Shown here: one piece after another, positions 34,828-43,152 of the stretch
Layout: every line of letters begins with the position of its first letter
Numbering within the stretch: the stretch's first letter is position 1
Assembly: GCA_051293835.1 (NCBI GenBank)
Contig: JBPKMA010000007.1
Coordinates: forward strand, 121,484 to 185,483
Length of the DNA: 64,000 nucleotides
Direction of reading: 5' to 3'
DNA from: DATLZU01 sp051293835
GTDB lineage: Bacteria > Nitrospirota > Nitrospiria > Nitrospirales > Nitrospiraceae
Made by a program: the position numbers and the translations under genes
The notes under the pieces: model-generated
Told to the model about the DNA's origin: nothing
Databases searched by the model: none
What the model saw: only the letters and a program-made list of their open reading frames with translations

Positions 34828-35669
34828 CGGCGCGGTTGATGCGCTGGCAAGAGCGGGCACGGCTGTTTGTCGGTCACATGATCAGCCGTCCTTCTCACCA
34901 TCTCTTCAACCTTGTTCCGCAATGGGAAATCGGCCTGGACGTGGTGCAGGTCTCTCGGCTGACTGTTGTTCATAGCCCTCTCGCCGGCCGACGCGCGGTA
35001 CAGATCAGCGATCTCCACCTCGACCGCTATCGGCCGCGCCATGACTTGATCGTCCGGACAATCGCCGGCTTGCGACCCGACTGGATCTTCATCACCGGCG
35101 ACCTGCTGAACGTGCCGGACGGCCTCCCGCACCTCTTCCGCTTTCTTTCCCAACTCAGAACCGTGGCGCCTGTGTATATGACACTAGGCAATCACGACCA
35201 TTACAGCGGCATTCCCGTCGACCGGTTCTCGGAATGGGCGGACCGGCACAAACTTTCGCTGCTGGTGAATCAAACCGCCTTCGTCGCTGCAGGATCAGGG
35301 GAGCTGGCCGTCGTCGGCGTGGACGATCCTTCCCTGCACCGGGCCGACCTGCAGTGTCTGCCGCCTCCCTCTAAGGGACGCTTCATTCTCCTGCTGGCGC
35401 ACGCGCCCAATATTTTGGATCAGGTACAGCCGCATCACCGAATCGACCTGGCCTTGTGCGGACACAGCCACGGAGGTCAGTGGCGGGTGCCGTTCGTACC
35501 ACCCGTCTGGCTCCCGCCAGGTTGCAACGGCCGTCTGCACGGCGTGTATGTGCGGAACGGCCTCCGCCTTTACGTCAACCGCGGTCTTGGCTGGTCGGTT
35601 CTCCCAGCCCGCTGGAACTGCCCGCCCGAAATCCTTCTCCTCGAATGGACCGCCGGGGAAAAAGATTGA
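34824..35669 (+). CDS. Metallophosphoesterase (YkuE/Icc-like)
   Basis: The 281-residue protein carries all calcineurin-like metal motifs in order: DLHLD (ISDLHLDRYR), GD (IFITGDLLN), GNHD (LGNHDHYS), H in LLLAHAPNI and GHSH (LCGHSHGGQ). This places it among two-metal phosphoesterases, possibly acting on UDP-diacylglucosamine-like lipids or nucleotides as YkuE-type members do; the substrate is not determinable here. The usual N-terminal membrane anchor is not obvious. ATG 34824 overlaps the upstream gene's stop, indicating coupled translation. Confidence 0.88.
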   Translation: MTARLMRWQERARLFVGHMISRPSHHLFNLVPQWEIGLDVVQVSRLTVVHSPLAGRRAVQISDLHLDRYRPRHDLIVRTIAGLRPDWIFITGDLLNVPDGLPHLFRFLSQLRTVAPVYMTLGNHDHYSGIPVDRFSEWADRHKLSLLVNQTAFVAAGSGELAVVGVDDPSLHRADLQCLPPPSKGRFILLLAHAPNILDQVQPHHRIDLALCGHSHGGQWRVPFVPPVWLPPGCNGRLHGVYVRNGLRLYVNRGLGWSVLPARWNCPPEILLLEWTAGEKD

Positions 35670-35672
35670 GGC

Positions 35673-36305
35673 TTAGGTGATGCGTTCCAACGCCTCCCGG
35701 GCCCGGCTGCGCACCGTCTGATCCCAGTCCTCTTTCATCACCTCGGCCAGTTTCTCTTTGGCCTCCACCGCGCGCAGTCGTCCCAACCCCAGCGCCGCGC
35801 AGCTCCGCACGTACGCATGGTCGTCCTCCAACGCCTTGAGGAGCAGGGGAATCACCGACTTGTCCTGGAGAACGCCGAGATGGCTCGCTGCCATCCCGCG
35901 GATCTTATGCTGCTTGTCACCAACCGCCTTCCGCAGGGTGGTGGCGAACAGTTCCTTCAACGCCGGCGCTACGGGTTCTAGCCCTTCGAGCCGATACTCG
36001 TTGACTTCGATCATAGTGAAGGCCAGATCGAGGCGTTTCTCCAGCGACGTCTCGCGCTGGAAGGCCACCATGAGACGTTCCCGTTCGCGTCGCCGGTATC
36101 GCCGCCGCAGGATCGGACGGATCATCGCCCACAGGGCCGTCGCAAGGACTAGCCCCAGCAGCGTGAGGGGAACGGCCTGCTCGACGAGGAGATCCTGTGT
36201 CTCGGGAGAAAGCCGCTTCCAGATCCAGACAAGGGCGACGACCGCTCCGACGACGATCAAAATCGCCGTGAGGTTCGCTTGGCCGGTTTGGCTGCGCAGG
36301 CTCAT
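35673..36305 (-). CDS. Membrane-anchored HEAT-repeat protein
   Basis: The 210-residue product has two N-terminal hydrophobic helices (LTAILIVVGAVVALVWIW and LTLLGLVLATALWAMI) and a basic stretch. Two or three HEAT/PBS-lyase-like repeats follow (KIRGMAASHLGVLQDKSVIP, HAYVRSCAALGLGRLRAVEA and TVRSRAREALERI). HEAT repeats bind partner proteins; no catalytic motif is visible. It is convergent with the metallophosphoesterase gene, with only 3 bp between the stops, and divergent from the MarR gene. Confidence 0.72.
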   Translation of the reverse strand: MSLRSQTGQANLTAILIVVGAVVALVWIWKRLSPETQDLLVEQAVPLTLLGLVLATALWAMIRPILRRRYRRRERERLMVAFQRETSLEKRLDLAFTMIEVNEYRLEGLEPVAPALKELFATTLRKAVGDKQHKIRGMAASHLGVLQDKSVIPLLLKALEDDHAYVRSCAALGLGRLRAVEAKEKLAEVMKEDWDQTVRSRAREALERIT

Positions 36306-36387
36306 GACGTCGTATCATAGGAAGGCCCCGCCGATCGCGTCAACGCGCCATCCGGACTTCTTGACAACCCTACTAACTAGAACTACC

Positions 36388-36852
36388 ATGTGGCTGGCCG
36401 TGGAGCTTCCCGATCTCAAAGACGATCCCTACCTCAAGGTGGTGCGCCCGCTGGTCGAAGCCTACCTGGCGTTTTGGCGAGCTGACAACCGCCACATCCG
36501 CTCCCTGCGACTGACGCCGTCCCAATTCGACGTGATCGCCACGCTGGGCGACACGGACGGCATGACCTGCTCGGAGCTCGGCGCGGCGACCTTGACCACC
36601 AAGGGCACGCTGACCGGCGTCCTCGACCGGCTGGAGGCCAAAGGCTTGATCCGAAGAGATGAGGTAGCCGGCGATCGTCGCTGCATCAGGATTCGGTTGA
36701 CTGACAAGGGCGATGCCCTGTTTCGCAAAGCATTCGCCGCGCATATCGCCTTCTTGCGCCCGTATTTCGAGCGAGCCTTGACCCAAAAGGAAGCGGACCA
36801 GTTGTGCAGGCTGTTGGTGCGTATCAGAGACAGCTTCGAACAGGACCGGTGA
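36388..36852 (+). CDS. MarR family transcriptional regulator
   Basis: The 154-residue product has the MarR winged-helix layout. The dimerisation helices are followed by RLTPSQFDVIATLGDTDGMTCSELGAATLTTKGTLTGVLDRLEAKGLI (recognition helix) and then the wing DEVAGDRRCIRIRLTDKGDALF. It probably binds its own promoter as a dimer and responds to a small ligand. It lies divergent from the HEAT-repeat gene and 40 bp before a nitroreductase gene, a common MarR target class, so regulation of the downstream pair is likely. A long in-frame upstream extension exists but is not coding-like. Confidence 0.88.
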   Translation: MWLAVELPDLKDDPYLKVVRPLVEAYLAFWRADNRHIRSLRLTPSQFDVIATLGDTDGMTCSELGAATLTTKGTLTGVLDRLEAKGLIRRDEVAGDRRCIRIRLTDKGDALFRKAFAAHIAFLRPYFERALTQKEADQLCRLLVRIRDSFEQDR

Positions 36853-36892
36853 TGAGATCTCGGCAGCCCGTTGCCCGTTCCCTTGGAAGTCA

Positions 36893-37504
36893 ATGATGGA
36901 AAAACCTGCGGACACCGCTCATCCGATCCACAATCTGCTCAAGCATCGCTGGAGTCCGCGCGCATTCTCCCACAAGCCGGTCGAATCGGAGACCCTATGC
37001 AGGCTGTGGGAAGCCGCCAGCTGGGCGCTGTCCTGCTTCAACGACCAGCTCTGGCATTTCCTGGTCACGACGAAGCAGGACAGGGCGGACTCCGATCGGA
37101 TGCGGGGATGTCTGAACGAAGGGAACGCTGTCTGGGCGAGGCACGCCCCCGTGCTGATGATATCGAGGGCACGGACGACGTTTCAGCACGACGGCAGACC
37201 AAACCGGCATGCGTTGCACGACGGCGGGCAGGCTGTCGCCGGCTTGACCCTGCAAGCCACCGCGCTCGGCCTGTTCGTGCATCAAATGGCGGACTTTTCC
37301 CCAGAGAAGGGGCGACGGACGTCCGCCGTGCCGGAGGGGGCCGAGCTGGTCGCGGCGATTGCGCTCGGCTATCCCGGCGATCCGGCCTTGCTGTCCGAGA
37401 AGCTCCGTCAGCGCGAAGTGGCCCCGCGCAGCAGAAGGCCGCTGGAAGACTTCGTTGTTTCCGGACAGGGGGACCGCACGTCGCCACTGGTTTCGAGGTT
37501 CTGA
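36893..37504 (+). CDS. Nitroreductase family protein
   Basis: The 203-residue protein fits the FMN-dependent nitroreductase fold: LLKHRWSPRAFSHKPVESETL (phosphate-binding Arg/Ser region), EAASWALSCFNDQLWHFLV, and the central GGQAVAGLTLQATALGLFVHQM helix. In that last segment many relatives have QNL in place of AGL. The C-terminal VAAIALGYPGD is typical. It would use NAD(P)H to reduce nitro, quinone or flavin substrates. The start region has tandem ATGs at 36893 and 36896. The stop shares its A with the start of the next gene (TGATG), indicating a coupled pair. Confidence 0.85.
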   Translation: MMEKPADTAHPIHNLLKHRWSPRAFSHKPVESETLCRLWEAASWALSCFNDQLWHFLVTTKQDRADSDRMRGCLNEGNAVWARHAPVLMISRARTTFQHDGRPNRHALHDGGQAVAGLTLQATALGLFVHQMADFSPEKGRRTSAVPEGAELVAAIALGYPGDPALLSEKLRQREVAPRSRRPLEDFVVSGQGDRTSPLVSRF

Positions 37505-38256
37505 TGCGCCTGACGATTCTGGGCAGCGGCACGAATATCCACCCCAAGCGGGCCGCCGCTGGTTATCTCGTGCGGACCGACCAGGTGCTGCTCCTCGACT
37601 TCGGTCCCCGCACACTGATCAATTTGATGAAGACTGGAGTCGACCGCCATCGGATCACACACGTGCTGTTTTCCCATTTCCACGCCGACCATTTCTCCGA
37701 TTTCATCACCTTTTTCTTCGACGCCGTCATCCACTCGAAGCTCGTCGGCCCTCGTCCGGACTTGACGATCATCGGGCCACGTGGGACCGCCCGCTTGTTC
37801 CGGACGGTCTTCGCCACGTTTCCAAGCTTCGACTCTCCGCGCTTTCGTGTCAAGATCAAGGAAGTCGCCGACCGTGGGTTTCTGATCGGAGAGACCCGTA
37901 TCACCCCAAGGACGGTGCTCCATGTCCCTGGACTGCACTGCGTCGGCTACCGTATTGAGCATGGAGGCAAAGCGCTGGCCTATTCTGGTGACTCCCAATA
38001 TTGCGAGAATCTCGTCCGCCTCTGTCGAGAGGCCAACGTAGCCGTGCTCGATTGTTCCTTTCCCGCAAACCGGCCGGGGCCGGGCCACATGCACGCGGGC
38101 GACTGCGGCCGGGTCGCTCGCGATGCGGGACTCGACCGGCTGATTCTCTCACACTTCTACCCGATCGCAGAACGGTTCGACGTCAGGCGACAGGCGGGCC
38201 GCTACTTTCGGGGAACTATCCTGATGGGGAGGGATCTGTTGTCGGTGACGGTGTGA
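37504..38256 (+). CDS. MBL-fold metallohydrolase (RNase Z-like)
   Basis: The 250-residue product is a metallo-beta-lactamase-fold protein: MRLTILGSGTNIHPKRAAAG, the metal motif FSHFHADHFSDF, later ligands in AYSGDSQYCE and LILSHFYPIAERF. The overall layout matches RNase Z/phosphodiesterase-like hydrolases, but no tRNA-binding exosite is evident. ATG 37504 overlaps the nitroreductase stop by one base. Its tail overlaps the SirB1 gene on the other strand by about 40 bp. Substrate unknown. Confidence 0.85.
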   Translation: MRLTILGSGTNIHPKRAAAGYLVRTDQVLLLDFGPRTLINLMKTGVDRHRITHVLFSHFHADHFSDFITFFFDAVIHSKLVGPRPDLTIIGPRGTARLFRTVFATFPSFDSPRFRVKIKEVADRGFLIGETRITPRTVLHVPGLHCVGYRIEHGGKALAYSGDSQYCENLVRLCREANVAVLDCSFPANRPGPGHMHAGDCGRVARDAGLDRLILSHFYPIAERFDVRRQAGRYFRGTILMGRDLLSVTV

Positions 38257-39109
38257 ACGGAAAAGCTGGTCCGCACTCCAGGATCTCCGCGAAGCGGGAC
38301 AACCTGGCCTTCTTCAACGGGTCCTCAAGCTTGCTGTAGATCGCGAGCAGGTTTTTGAGCATCCGGATCAGCACAGCGCGCGGCGGAGTTTTCTGCAGAT
38401 ACCGTTCGTCGAACCCGTATCCGGCTTCGGCCAGAAAGCGCGCGCAGTTCCGTTCCGTCAGCAACGCGCCCCCGTTGAAACAGTCCACGAACACTTTATA
38501 GCGGTCCGATTCGTACTTGACGAGAAAATGCCCTGGCATGCCGATGCCGTGCACCGGCAGCCCCAGGCGTCGGCCGATGAACAAGTAGACAGCGGAGAGA
38601 CTGATTGGAATGCCGGTCCGCCGATCCAGCACGCGGTTCAGATAACTGTTCTCGACCTCGTAATAGTTCCTGGTGTTGCCGCGGAATCCCTGCTCCACGA
38701 ACAAATAGCGGTTCAACGTCTTGATGGTTTCTTCGCCCGAGGCACGAGGCCCGATGCGGTCGCGCACTTCCCGGGCCATCTCATCCAACTGGCGGGTATA
38801 GACGCAGACATCCAACGTCGGATAGGCGTACCGCGCAATCAGGAACGCGCCGGCCTCCAGGTCGATCCGGTCCTCGGGCTGAGCGGCCAACTCCCGCAAC
38901 TCGTCCTCCAGCCGCCTCCCGCGGATCTCTTCCAGAATCCGCGCGATCCGCTCAGCCATCTCCGGCTGTTCAATCTCAGCCTCCTGCAGCAACGGGATGG
39001 CGCAGGGCCCGAGATCGATCAGCTTGCCGCTGATCATCTTTACGATCCGCTCATCCTCGTCGGACAGCAGCCGGATCAACGCCCGAATCTGGTTTTCACC
39101 TCTCGCCAT
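38216..39109 (-). CDS. SirB1 family protein (transglutaminase-like with TPR-like tail)
   Basis: The 297-residue protein contains the SirB1 core: LNRYLFVEQGFRGN, then SYLNRVLDRRTGIPISLSAVYLFIGRRLGLPVHGIGMPGHFLVKY and VFVDCFNGGALLTE. This is the transglutaminase-like N-terminal domain, followed by helices (LIRMLKNLLAIYSKL) of the tetratricopeptide-like region. The nucleophile position of true transglutaminases reads Ser in SLSAVY, as in many family members, so peptidase activity is doubtful. The last residues run through Pro/Ser-rich text overlapping the convergent MBL gene. Confidence 0.85.
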   Translation of the reverse strand: MARGENQIRALIRLLSDEDERIVKMISGKLIDLGPCAIPLLQEAEIEQPEMAERIARILEEIRGRRLEDELRELAAQPEDRIDLEAGAFLIARYAYPTLDVCVYTRQLDEMAREVRDRIGPRASGEETIKTLNRYLFVEQGFRGNTRNYYEVENSYLNRVLDRRTGIPISLSAVYLFIGRRLGLPVHGIGMPGHFLVKYESDRYKVFVDCFNGGALLTERNCARFLAEAGYGFDERYLQKTPPRAVLIRMLKNLLAIYSKLEDPLKKARLSRFAEILECGPAFPFTPSPTTDPSPSG

Positions 39110-39225
39110 CGAAAGAGAGAGTCGCCTATCGGCGAACGAGGTACCCCGGTGGAACTCCCCCGGCCCTTCAGGGGCGTGCTACCGCGGTATCTTGTTTCCG
39201 CCCGTTTCCGCGCTTCGCGCTCGAT

Positions 39226-40005
39226 CTATCCCATCGCTTTGCGGAACGCGCGCGCGCCACCGTACAGGCATAGCGCATCGAACACCGCCATGACGACCAG
39301 AACCATCGCAACCTTCGGGAGCGCTTCCGCCCAGCCGGACAGCATCAGAGGACGGACCGCATCGATGGCCCAGGTCATCGGATTGAACCGCGCCAGGAAA
39401 CTCATCCACGCCGGCATGGCCGACAACGGGACGAGGGCCGAACTCAAAAAAATCATCGGCAGCGAAAGAAACCCTAGGACGGAGAAAAAGTCACCATGAC
39501 TTTTCACCGAAAAGGCCATTGCCATCGAGATGGCCGTCAGCCCGACCCCGAACAACATGCCGATCAACAGGATGACCGCCACGCCGAGCAGACCGGTCGC
39601 CGGCCGGACCCCGAACAGAAACGCGACGCCCAGGATGACCAACACCTGCAAGGACGTGACGCCCATCACGAAGAGGAACCGGCTCAGGATGATGGAACTC
39701 CGGCGTATGGGCGTGGACATGAGTCGTTCGAGGAACCCGTTCTCCTTGTCGAAGAGCAAATCGACGCCGCCCGCCAACCCATTGTTCAGCACCGTCATCA
39801 CCACCACGCCGGCGGCCAGAAAACTGATGTAGTTCGGCGCCTGCACCACCTGGGTGTCAGCCGCCCGTTGGAAGAGGTTGCCGAAGAAAATCAGCCAGAA
39901 CAGCATGGGTTGGACGAGCGTGAACAGCATGCTGAACCTCTCACGGCTCAGCCGCCGTATCCACCGCAGCGTCAGTGCGCTGATTTCCTGCCAATACTCT
40001 TTCAT
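39226..40005 (-). CDS. ABC-2 type transporter permease
   Basis: The 259-residue product has six membrane helices of the ABC-2 family. The conserved cytoplasmic segment GVDLLFDKENGFLERLMSTPIRRSSIILSR lies between helices 2 and 3, and the C-terminal SALVPLSAMPAWMSFLARFNPMTWAIDAVR is the typical P-rich pre-helix motif. It forms an exporter with the ATPase encoded just upstream on the same strand, 74 bp before its ATG. The substrate could be a drug, lipid or polysaccharide; nothing here decides. Confidence 0.9.
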   Translation of the reverse strand: MKEYWQEISALTLRWIRRLSRERFSMLFTLVQPMLFWLIFFGNLFQRAADTQVVQAPNYISFLAAGVVVMTVLNNGLAGGVDLLFDKENGFLERLMSTPIRRSSIILSRFLFVMGVTSLQVLVILGVAFLFGVRPATGLLGVAVILLIGMLFGVGLTAISMAMAFSVKSHGDFFSVLGFLSLPMIFLSSALVPLSAMPAWMSFLARFNPMTWAIDAVRPLMLSGWAEALPKVAMVLVVMAVFDALCLYGGARAFRKAMG

Positions 40006-40078
40006 CTTTCACCACTTCACTATGAATTCTGAGTGCCGAGTTCTGAGCTTACCCCGCATTCAGACGACTCAGCACTTC

Positions 40079-41062
40079 TCACTCAGCATTCACTGCCCCA
40101 CTTCCCCCGGGAAACTCTTCCCGGATCGCGTGCCCGGTATGGGCAACAAACACGTCGTCCAGCCGCGGACGGTGGTAGTCGATGAACTCCAGACCACAGT
40201 TCAGCCGATTCGCGGCGTCGAGAATCGCGGGCAGGGCCTTCTCCGGCGACTCCACCCGGATATTGAGCCCCGTCGGCGTCGTGCTCACAGCCCGGATGGA
40301 CGGCAGCCCTTTCACGGCGGCAGCCAACGATTCGATCCGCTCCGTCTCCTTCACCGTCAGCGAGACGATGTCGCCGCCCAGGCCGACCTTCAGTTCCGTG
40401 GGCGAGCCTAGCGCCTTGACCCGCCCGCCGTCGATGATCGCCAATCGGTCGCAGAGCTGATCGGCCTCGTCCAAATAGTTGGTCGTCATCACCACCGTCA
40501 TGCCCCGCTCGCGGAGCCCGCGCACGTAGTCCCAAATGCGCAACCGGCTTTGCACATCCAGACCCAGCGTGGGCTCGTCCAAAAAAAGAATCTTCGGATC
40601 CGGCAGCAAGCCGCAGGCGATGTCCAGTTTCCGCTTCATCCCACCGGAATAGGCTTTGACGAGCCGGTCCGCATGGCGTTCCAATTCCACCAGCCGCAAC
40701 AACTCATCGATCCGGCGGCGGGCTTCGTCTTTGGGCAGGTGGTACAGATTGGCGAGGAGGTCCAGATGTTCACGGCCCGTCAGAAATCGGTCGATCGCCC
40801 GTTCCTGCGGCACATACCCGATCAGCCGGCGCACCCGCTCCGGCTCGCGCGCCACGTCGTGGCCCCACACGACGGCGGAGCCCGATGTCGGCCGCAGTAA
40901 GCCGACCAGAATCCGCAGCGTCGTGCTTTTGCCGGCGCCGTTGGGTCCCAGCAGGCCGAAGATCTCGCCCTGAAAAACCTGAAAAGACAGGTCTTCGATA
41001 GCCTTCACGCCATCATAGGCCTTACCCAGCCGGGACACCTCGATGGCGACCGCCCGTTCCAT
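40079..41062 (-). CDS. ABC transporter ATP-binding protein (DrrA/CcmA-like)
   Basis: The 327-residue protein has Walker A LLGPNGAGKSTTLRIL, the Q-loop IGYVPQERAID, signature YSGGMKRKLDIACGLL, Walker B KILFLDEPTLGLD and the switch His in VVMTTNYLDEADQ, where the usual TTH reads TTN. Changes at that position also occur in other ABC-2 exporters. The C-terminal ~80 residues form the extra domain of DrrA-like ATPases. ATG 41062 is preceded by AAGGGCTGGGG and shares a base with the LON-domain gene's stop. With the permease it forms an exporter. Confidence 0.9.
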   Translation of the reverse strand: MERAVAIEVSRLGKAYDGVKAIEDLSFQVFQGEIFGLLGPNGAGKSTTLRILVGLLRPTSGSAVVWGHDVAREPERVRRLIGYVPQERAIDRFLTGREHLDLLANLYHLPKDEARRRIDELLRLVELERHADRLVKAYSGGMKRKLDIACGLLPDPKILFLDEPTLGLDVQSRLRIWDYVRGLRERGMTVVMTTNYLDEADQLCDRLAIIDGGRVKALGSPTELKVGLGGDIVSLTVKETERIESLAAAVKGLPSIRAVSTTPTGLNIRVESPEKALPAILDAANRLNCGLEFIDYHRPRLDDVFVAHTGHAIREEFPGGSGAVNAE

Positions 41063-41751
41063 CAGCCCCAGCCCTTTACTCCGTCCCGCTCGTGTACTTT
41101 GAACTGGATCAGATCGATGAGCCGACGAGCCTGCTGCTGAAGCGAGTCCGCTTCCAAAAGAAATTGTTTCTCCAGAGGAGTGCAGTCGAGGTGGGTCGAA
41201 AGGGTGTTTACGAGGATGTCGTCGTTCACGTCCTTGCAGAAGAAGTATTGCCAATAGGGATAATTCTCATGCGCGTGAAGACAGTCCCCAAGCACTTTGA
41301 TCAAATAAGCCCGCACCGCCGGATCGAGTACCGATTCCGGCGCCCGCGGCTTCAGCACGATCGCCGCTTCCCGATAACTCTTCTCGTGGAACTCCTGCCG
41401 CACCTCGAACCGTTCCAACCCCTGCAGCAGAATGTTCGATCGGCCGTCCGGCAGGGATTGGACACCGACGAGACGACCGACACATCCGAGCTGGAAGATG
41501 GGGGGATTGCCGTAATAGTTCGCTTCCCACCCTTCCTTGAGCAACGCGATCCCGATGCACTGGCCTCCGGCGGCCGCGTCGGCGACCATCTGGCGATAGC
41601 GCGGTTCGAAGATGTGCAGCGGCAGGTACGTTTTCGGGAAGAAGACCACGTTGGGCAGCGCGAACACTGGGATGCGTTCCGGGATCCGGAATGACGCCGG
41701 TTTTTCGCGCAGGTCGCGGCCGTGATGATCACGCGCTCGATCGGTTTGCAT
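41062..41751 (-). CDS. LON substrate-binding (LON N) domain protein
   Basis: The 229-residue product consists of the N-terminal domain of Lon proteases without the ATPase or protease parts: IPVFALPNVVFFPKTYLPLHIFEPRYRQMV, GCVGRLVGVQSLPDGRSNILLQGLERFEV, and a helical C-terminal half ending in LQQQARRLIDLIQFKV. Stand-alone LON-N proteins are common and poorly understood, possibly substrate-recognition adaptors. ATG 41751 has no visible ribosome binding site and sits only 6 nt from a -10-like element. It heads a probable operon with the two ABC genes. Confidence 0.88.
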   Translation of the reverse strand: MQTDRARDHHGRDLREKPASFRIPERIPVFALPNVVFFPKTYLPLHIFEPRYRQMVADAAAGGQCIGIALLKEGWEANYYGNPPIFQLGCVGRLVGVQSLPDGRSNILLQGLERFEVRQEFHEKSYREAAIVLKPRAPESVLDPAVRAYLIKVLGDCLHAHENYPYWQYFFCKDVNDDILVNTLSTHLDCTPLEKQFLLEADSLQQQARRLIDLIQFKVHERDGVKGWG

Positions 41752-41756
41752 GCTTC

Positions 41757-41786
41757 ACGATAGCCGATGCTCTCGGAAGTTGTCAA
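41757..41786 (-). promoter_or_regulatory. candidate promoter for the LON-ABC operon
   Basis: On the - strand TTGACA (41786-41781) is followed after 18 bp by TATCGT (41762-41757). The predicted transcription start would fall at or next to the LON gene's ATG, giving a leaderless mRNA, consistent with the lack of a ribosome binding site. Confidence 0.5.
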
Positions 41787-41887
41787 CCGAGTCTCCGGAC
41801 CGCGTCGGCGCCGCCGACTATGACAAAACCCTCATCAATACCGGGGATTTGCACAGCGGAACACAGAGTGTTATAAGCCGTGTCGTC

Positions 41888-43027
41888 ATGCGCAACCAAT
41901 CGCACACAGCGATGGCACTGCTGGCAGGCGCACTAGTGCTGGTGCCCGTCTCTCCGGCCGCCCGCGACGGCGAGGCGACGGAAGGCGGGTTCCGTCTCGC
42001 CCTGCCGGGCTACCAGTACCGTTTTCCGCAGGACCATGGATCGCACGATACGTTCCGGACGGAATGGTGGTATTACACCGGTCATCTCACCGCTCGGAAC
42101 GGCCGACGGTTCGGCTTTCAATTGACATTCTTCCGACGCGGGATCTCGCCAGAACGCATCAGGACCGAGCCGTCCCGCTGGACGATTCGGCACCTGTACC
42201 TGGCCCATTTGGCACTCTCCGACCTGGACAACGGCCGGTTTTATATGAGCGAGAAGATCAGTCGAGCCGGGTTGGGTAAAGCCGGCGCGGACGCCGACCG
42301 TCTCCACGTGTGGATCGATCGGTGGAGCGTCGAGCGGCTGGCCGGGAACTCCGATCGCCATCACCTGCGCGCAGCTGCCGACGGCTTTGCCGTGGATTTG
42401 ACGGTCACAGCCCTCAAACCGCCGGTCGTGCACGGCACGGACGGCGTGAGCCGCAAAGGCCACCGCCGAGGACAGGCATCCCATTACTATTCACTCACGC
42501 GGCTGGCGACCGAAGGGCGCGTGACGGTCGGCGGGGAACAGTTCGAGGTCGTCGGCACGAGCTGGATGGACCATGAGTTCGGTTCCGCGGACCTCGACCG
42601 CGAGGTGGTCGGCTGGGATTGGTTCAGTCTTCAGCTCAGCAACAACAGCGAGCTCATGGTCTATCGGCTGCGGCGCGCCGACGGGTCGGCCGATCCGGCC
42701 TCCAGCGGCACGCTGATCCTCGCCGACGGGCGATCGCAGCATCTGCCCGGCGACTCCCTGCGGTTGGAGCCGCTCACCTACTGGACCAGTCCGGCGAGCG
42801 GGGCGCGCTACCCGCAACGCTGGCGGCTATCCTGCACCTCACCACAGTTCTCACTCGAGGTGACCCCATTGCTGGCGAATCAGGAACTGCGCACCGGCCG
42901 GAGCACCCAGGTGACCTACTGGGAAGGCGCCGTTCAGGCGGCAGGGACGTGGCACGGCGCGGCCGTGTCGGGACAGGGCTATGTGGAAATGACCGGGTAC
43001 GCGGAGCGCATCACACAACGCCTATAA
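41888..43027 (+). CDS. Secreted AttH/CrtC-like lipocalin-fold protein
   Basis: The 379-residue product has a signal peptide (MALLAGALVLVPVSPAA) and two lipocalin-like domains of the AttH/carotenoid 1,2-hydratase family. The N-terminal mark is FPQDHGSHDTFRTEWWYYTGHL, with FGFQLTFFRRG; the middle has SHYYSLTRLATEGRV and GTSWMDHEFGSADL; the end is SGQGYVEMTGYAER. Despite the hydratase name, secreted members are not carotenoid enzymes and are often linked to lipoprotein or lipid export. No ABC lipoprotein exporter is adjacent here, unlike in many genomes. ATG 41888 starts right at the signal peptide. Confidence 0.82.
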   Translation: MRNQSHTAMALLAGALVLVPVSPAARDGEATEGGFRLALPGYQYRFPQDHGSHDTFRTEWWYYTGHLTARNGRRFGFQLTFFRRGISPERIRTEPSRWTIRHLYLAHLALSDLDNGRFYMSEKISRAGLGKAGADADRLHVWIDRWSVERLAGNSDRHHLRAAADGFAVDLTVTALKPPVVHGTDGVSRKGHRRGQASHYYSLTRLATEGRVTVGGEQFEVVGTSWMDHEFGSADLDREVVGWDWFSLQLSNNSELMVYRLRRADGSADPASSGTLILADGRSQHLPGDSLRLEPLTYWTSPASGARYPQRWRLSCTSPQFSLEVTPLLANQELRTGRSTQVTYWEGAVQAAGTWHGAAVSGQGYVEMTGYAERITQRL

Positions 43028-43084
43028 GCGCGCGGCGCTCACGGGGGATCAACTGTCGTGGCCGCTCATCGGTGGTCGTTTGCC

Positions 43085-43114
43085 TTGACATCCCCGAAAT
43101 CCGGTTTCTACAAT
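43085..43114 (+). promoter_or_regulatory. sigma-70-type promoter for trmFO-xerC-hslVU
   Basis: TTGACA (43085-43090), 18 bp, TACAAT (43109-43114), about 38 bp before the trmFO ATG. Both boxes are near consensus and spacing is good. Confidence 0.68.
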
Positions 43115-43152
43115 GAGCCTCCTTTGCCATTCCAACCGGAGTTTCACACGCC

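Noticed and set aside
36361..36390. Promoter at TTGACA just before the MarR gene
   Set aside because: A -10 at the right spacing would overlap the MarR ATG, so transcription would start inside the gene; probably chance.
41750..41887. N-terminal extension of the AttH/CrtC-like protein
   Set aside because: The extension precedes a clear signal peptide at ATG 41888 and overlaps a promoter region.
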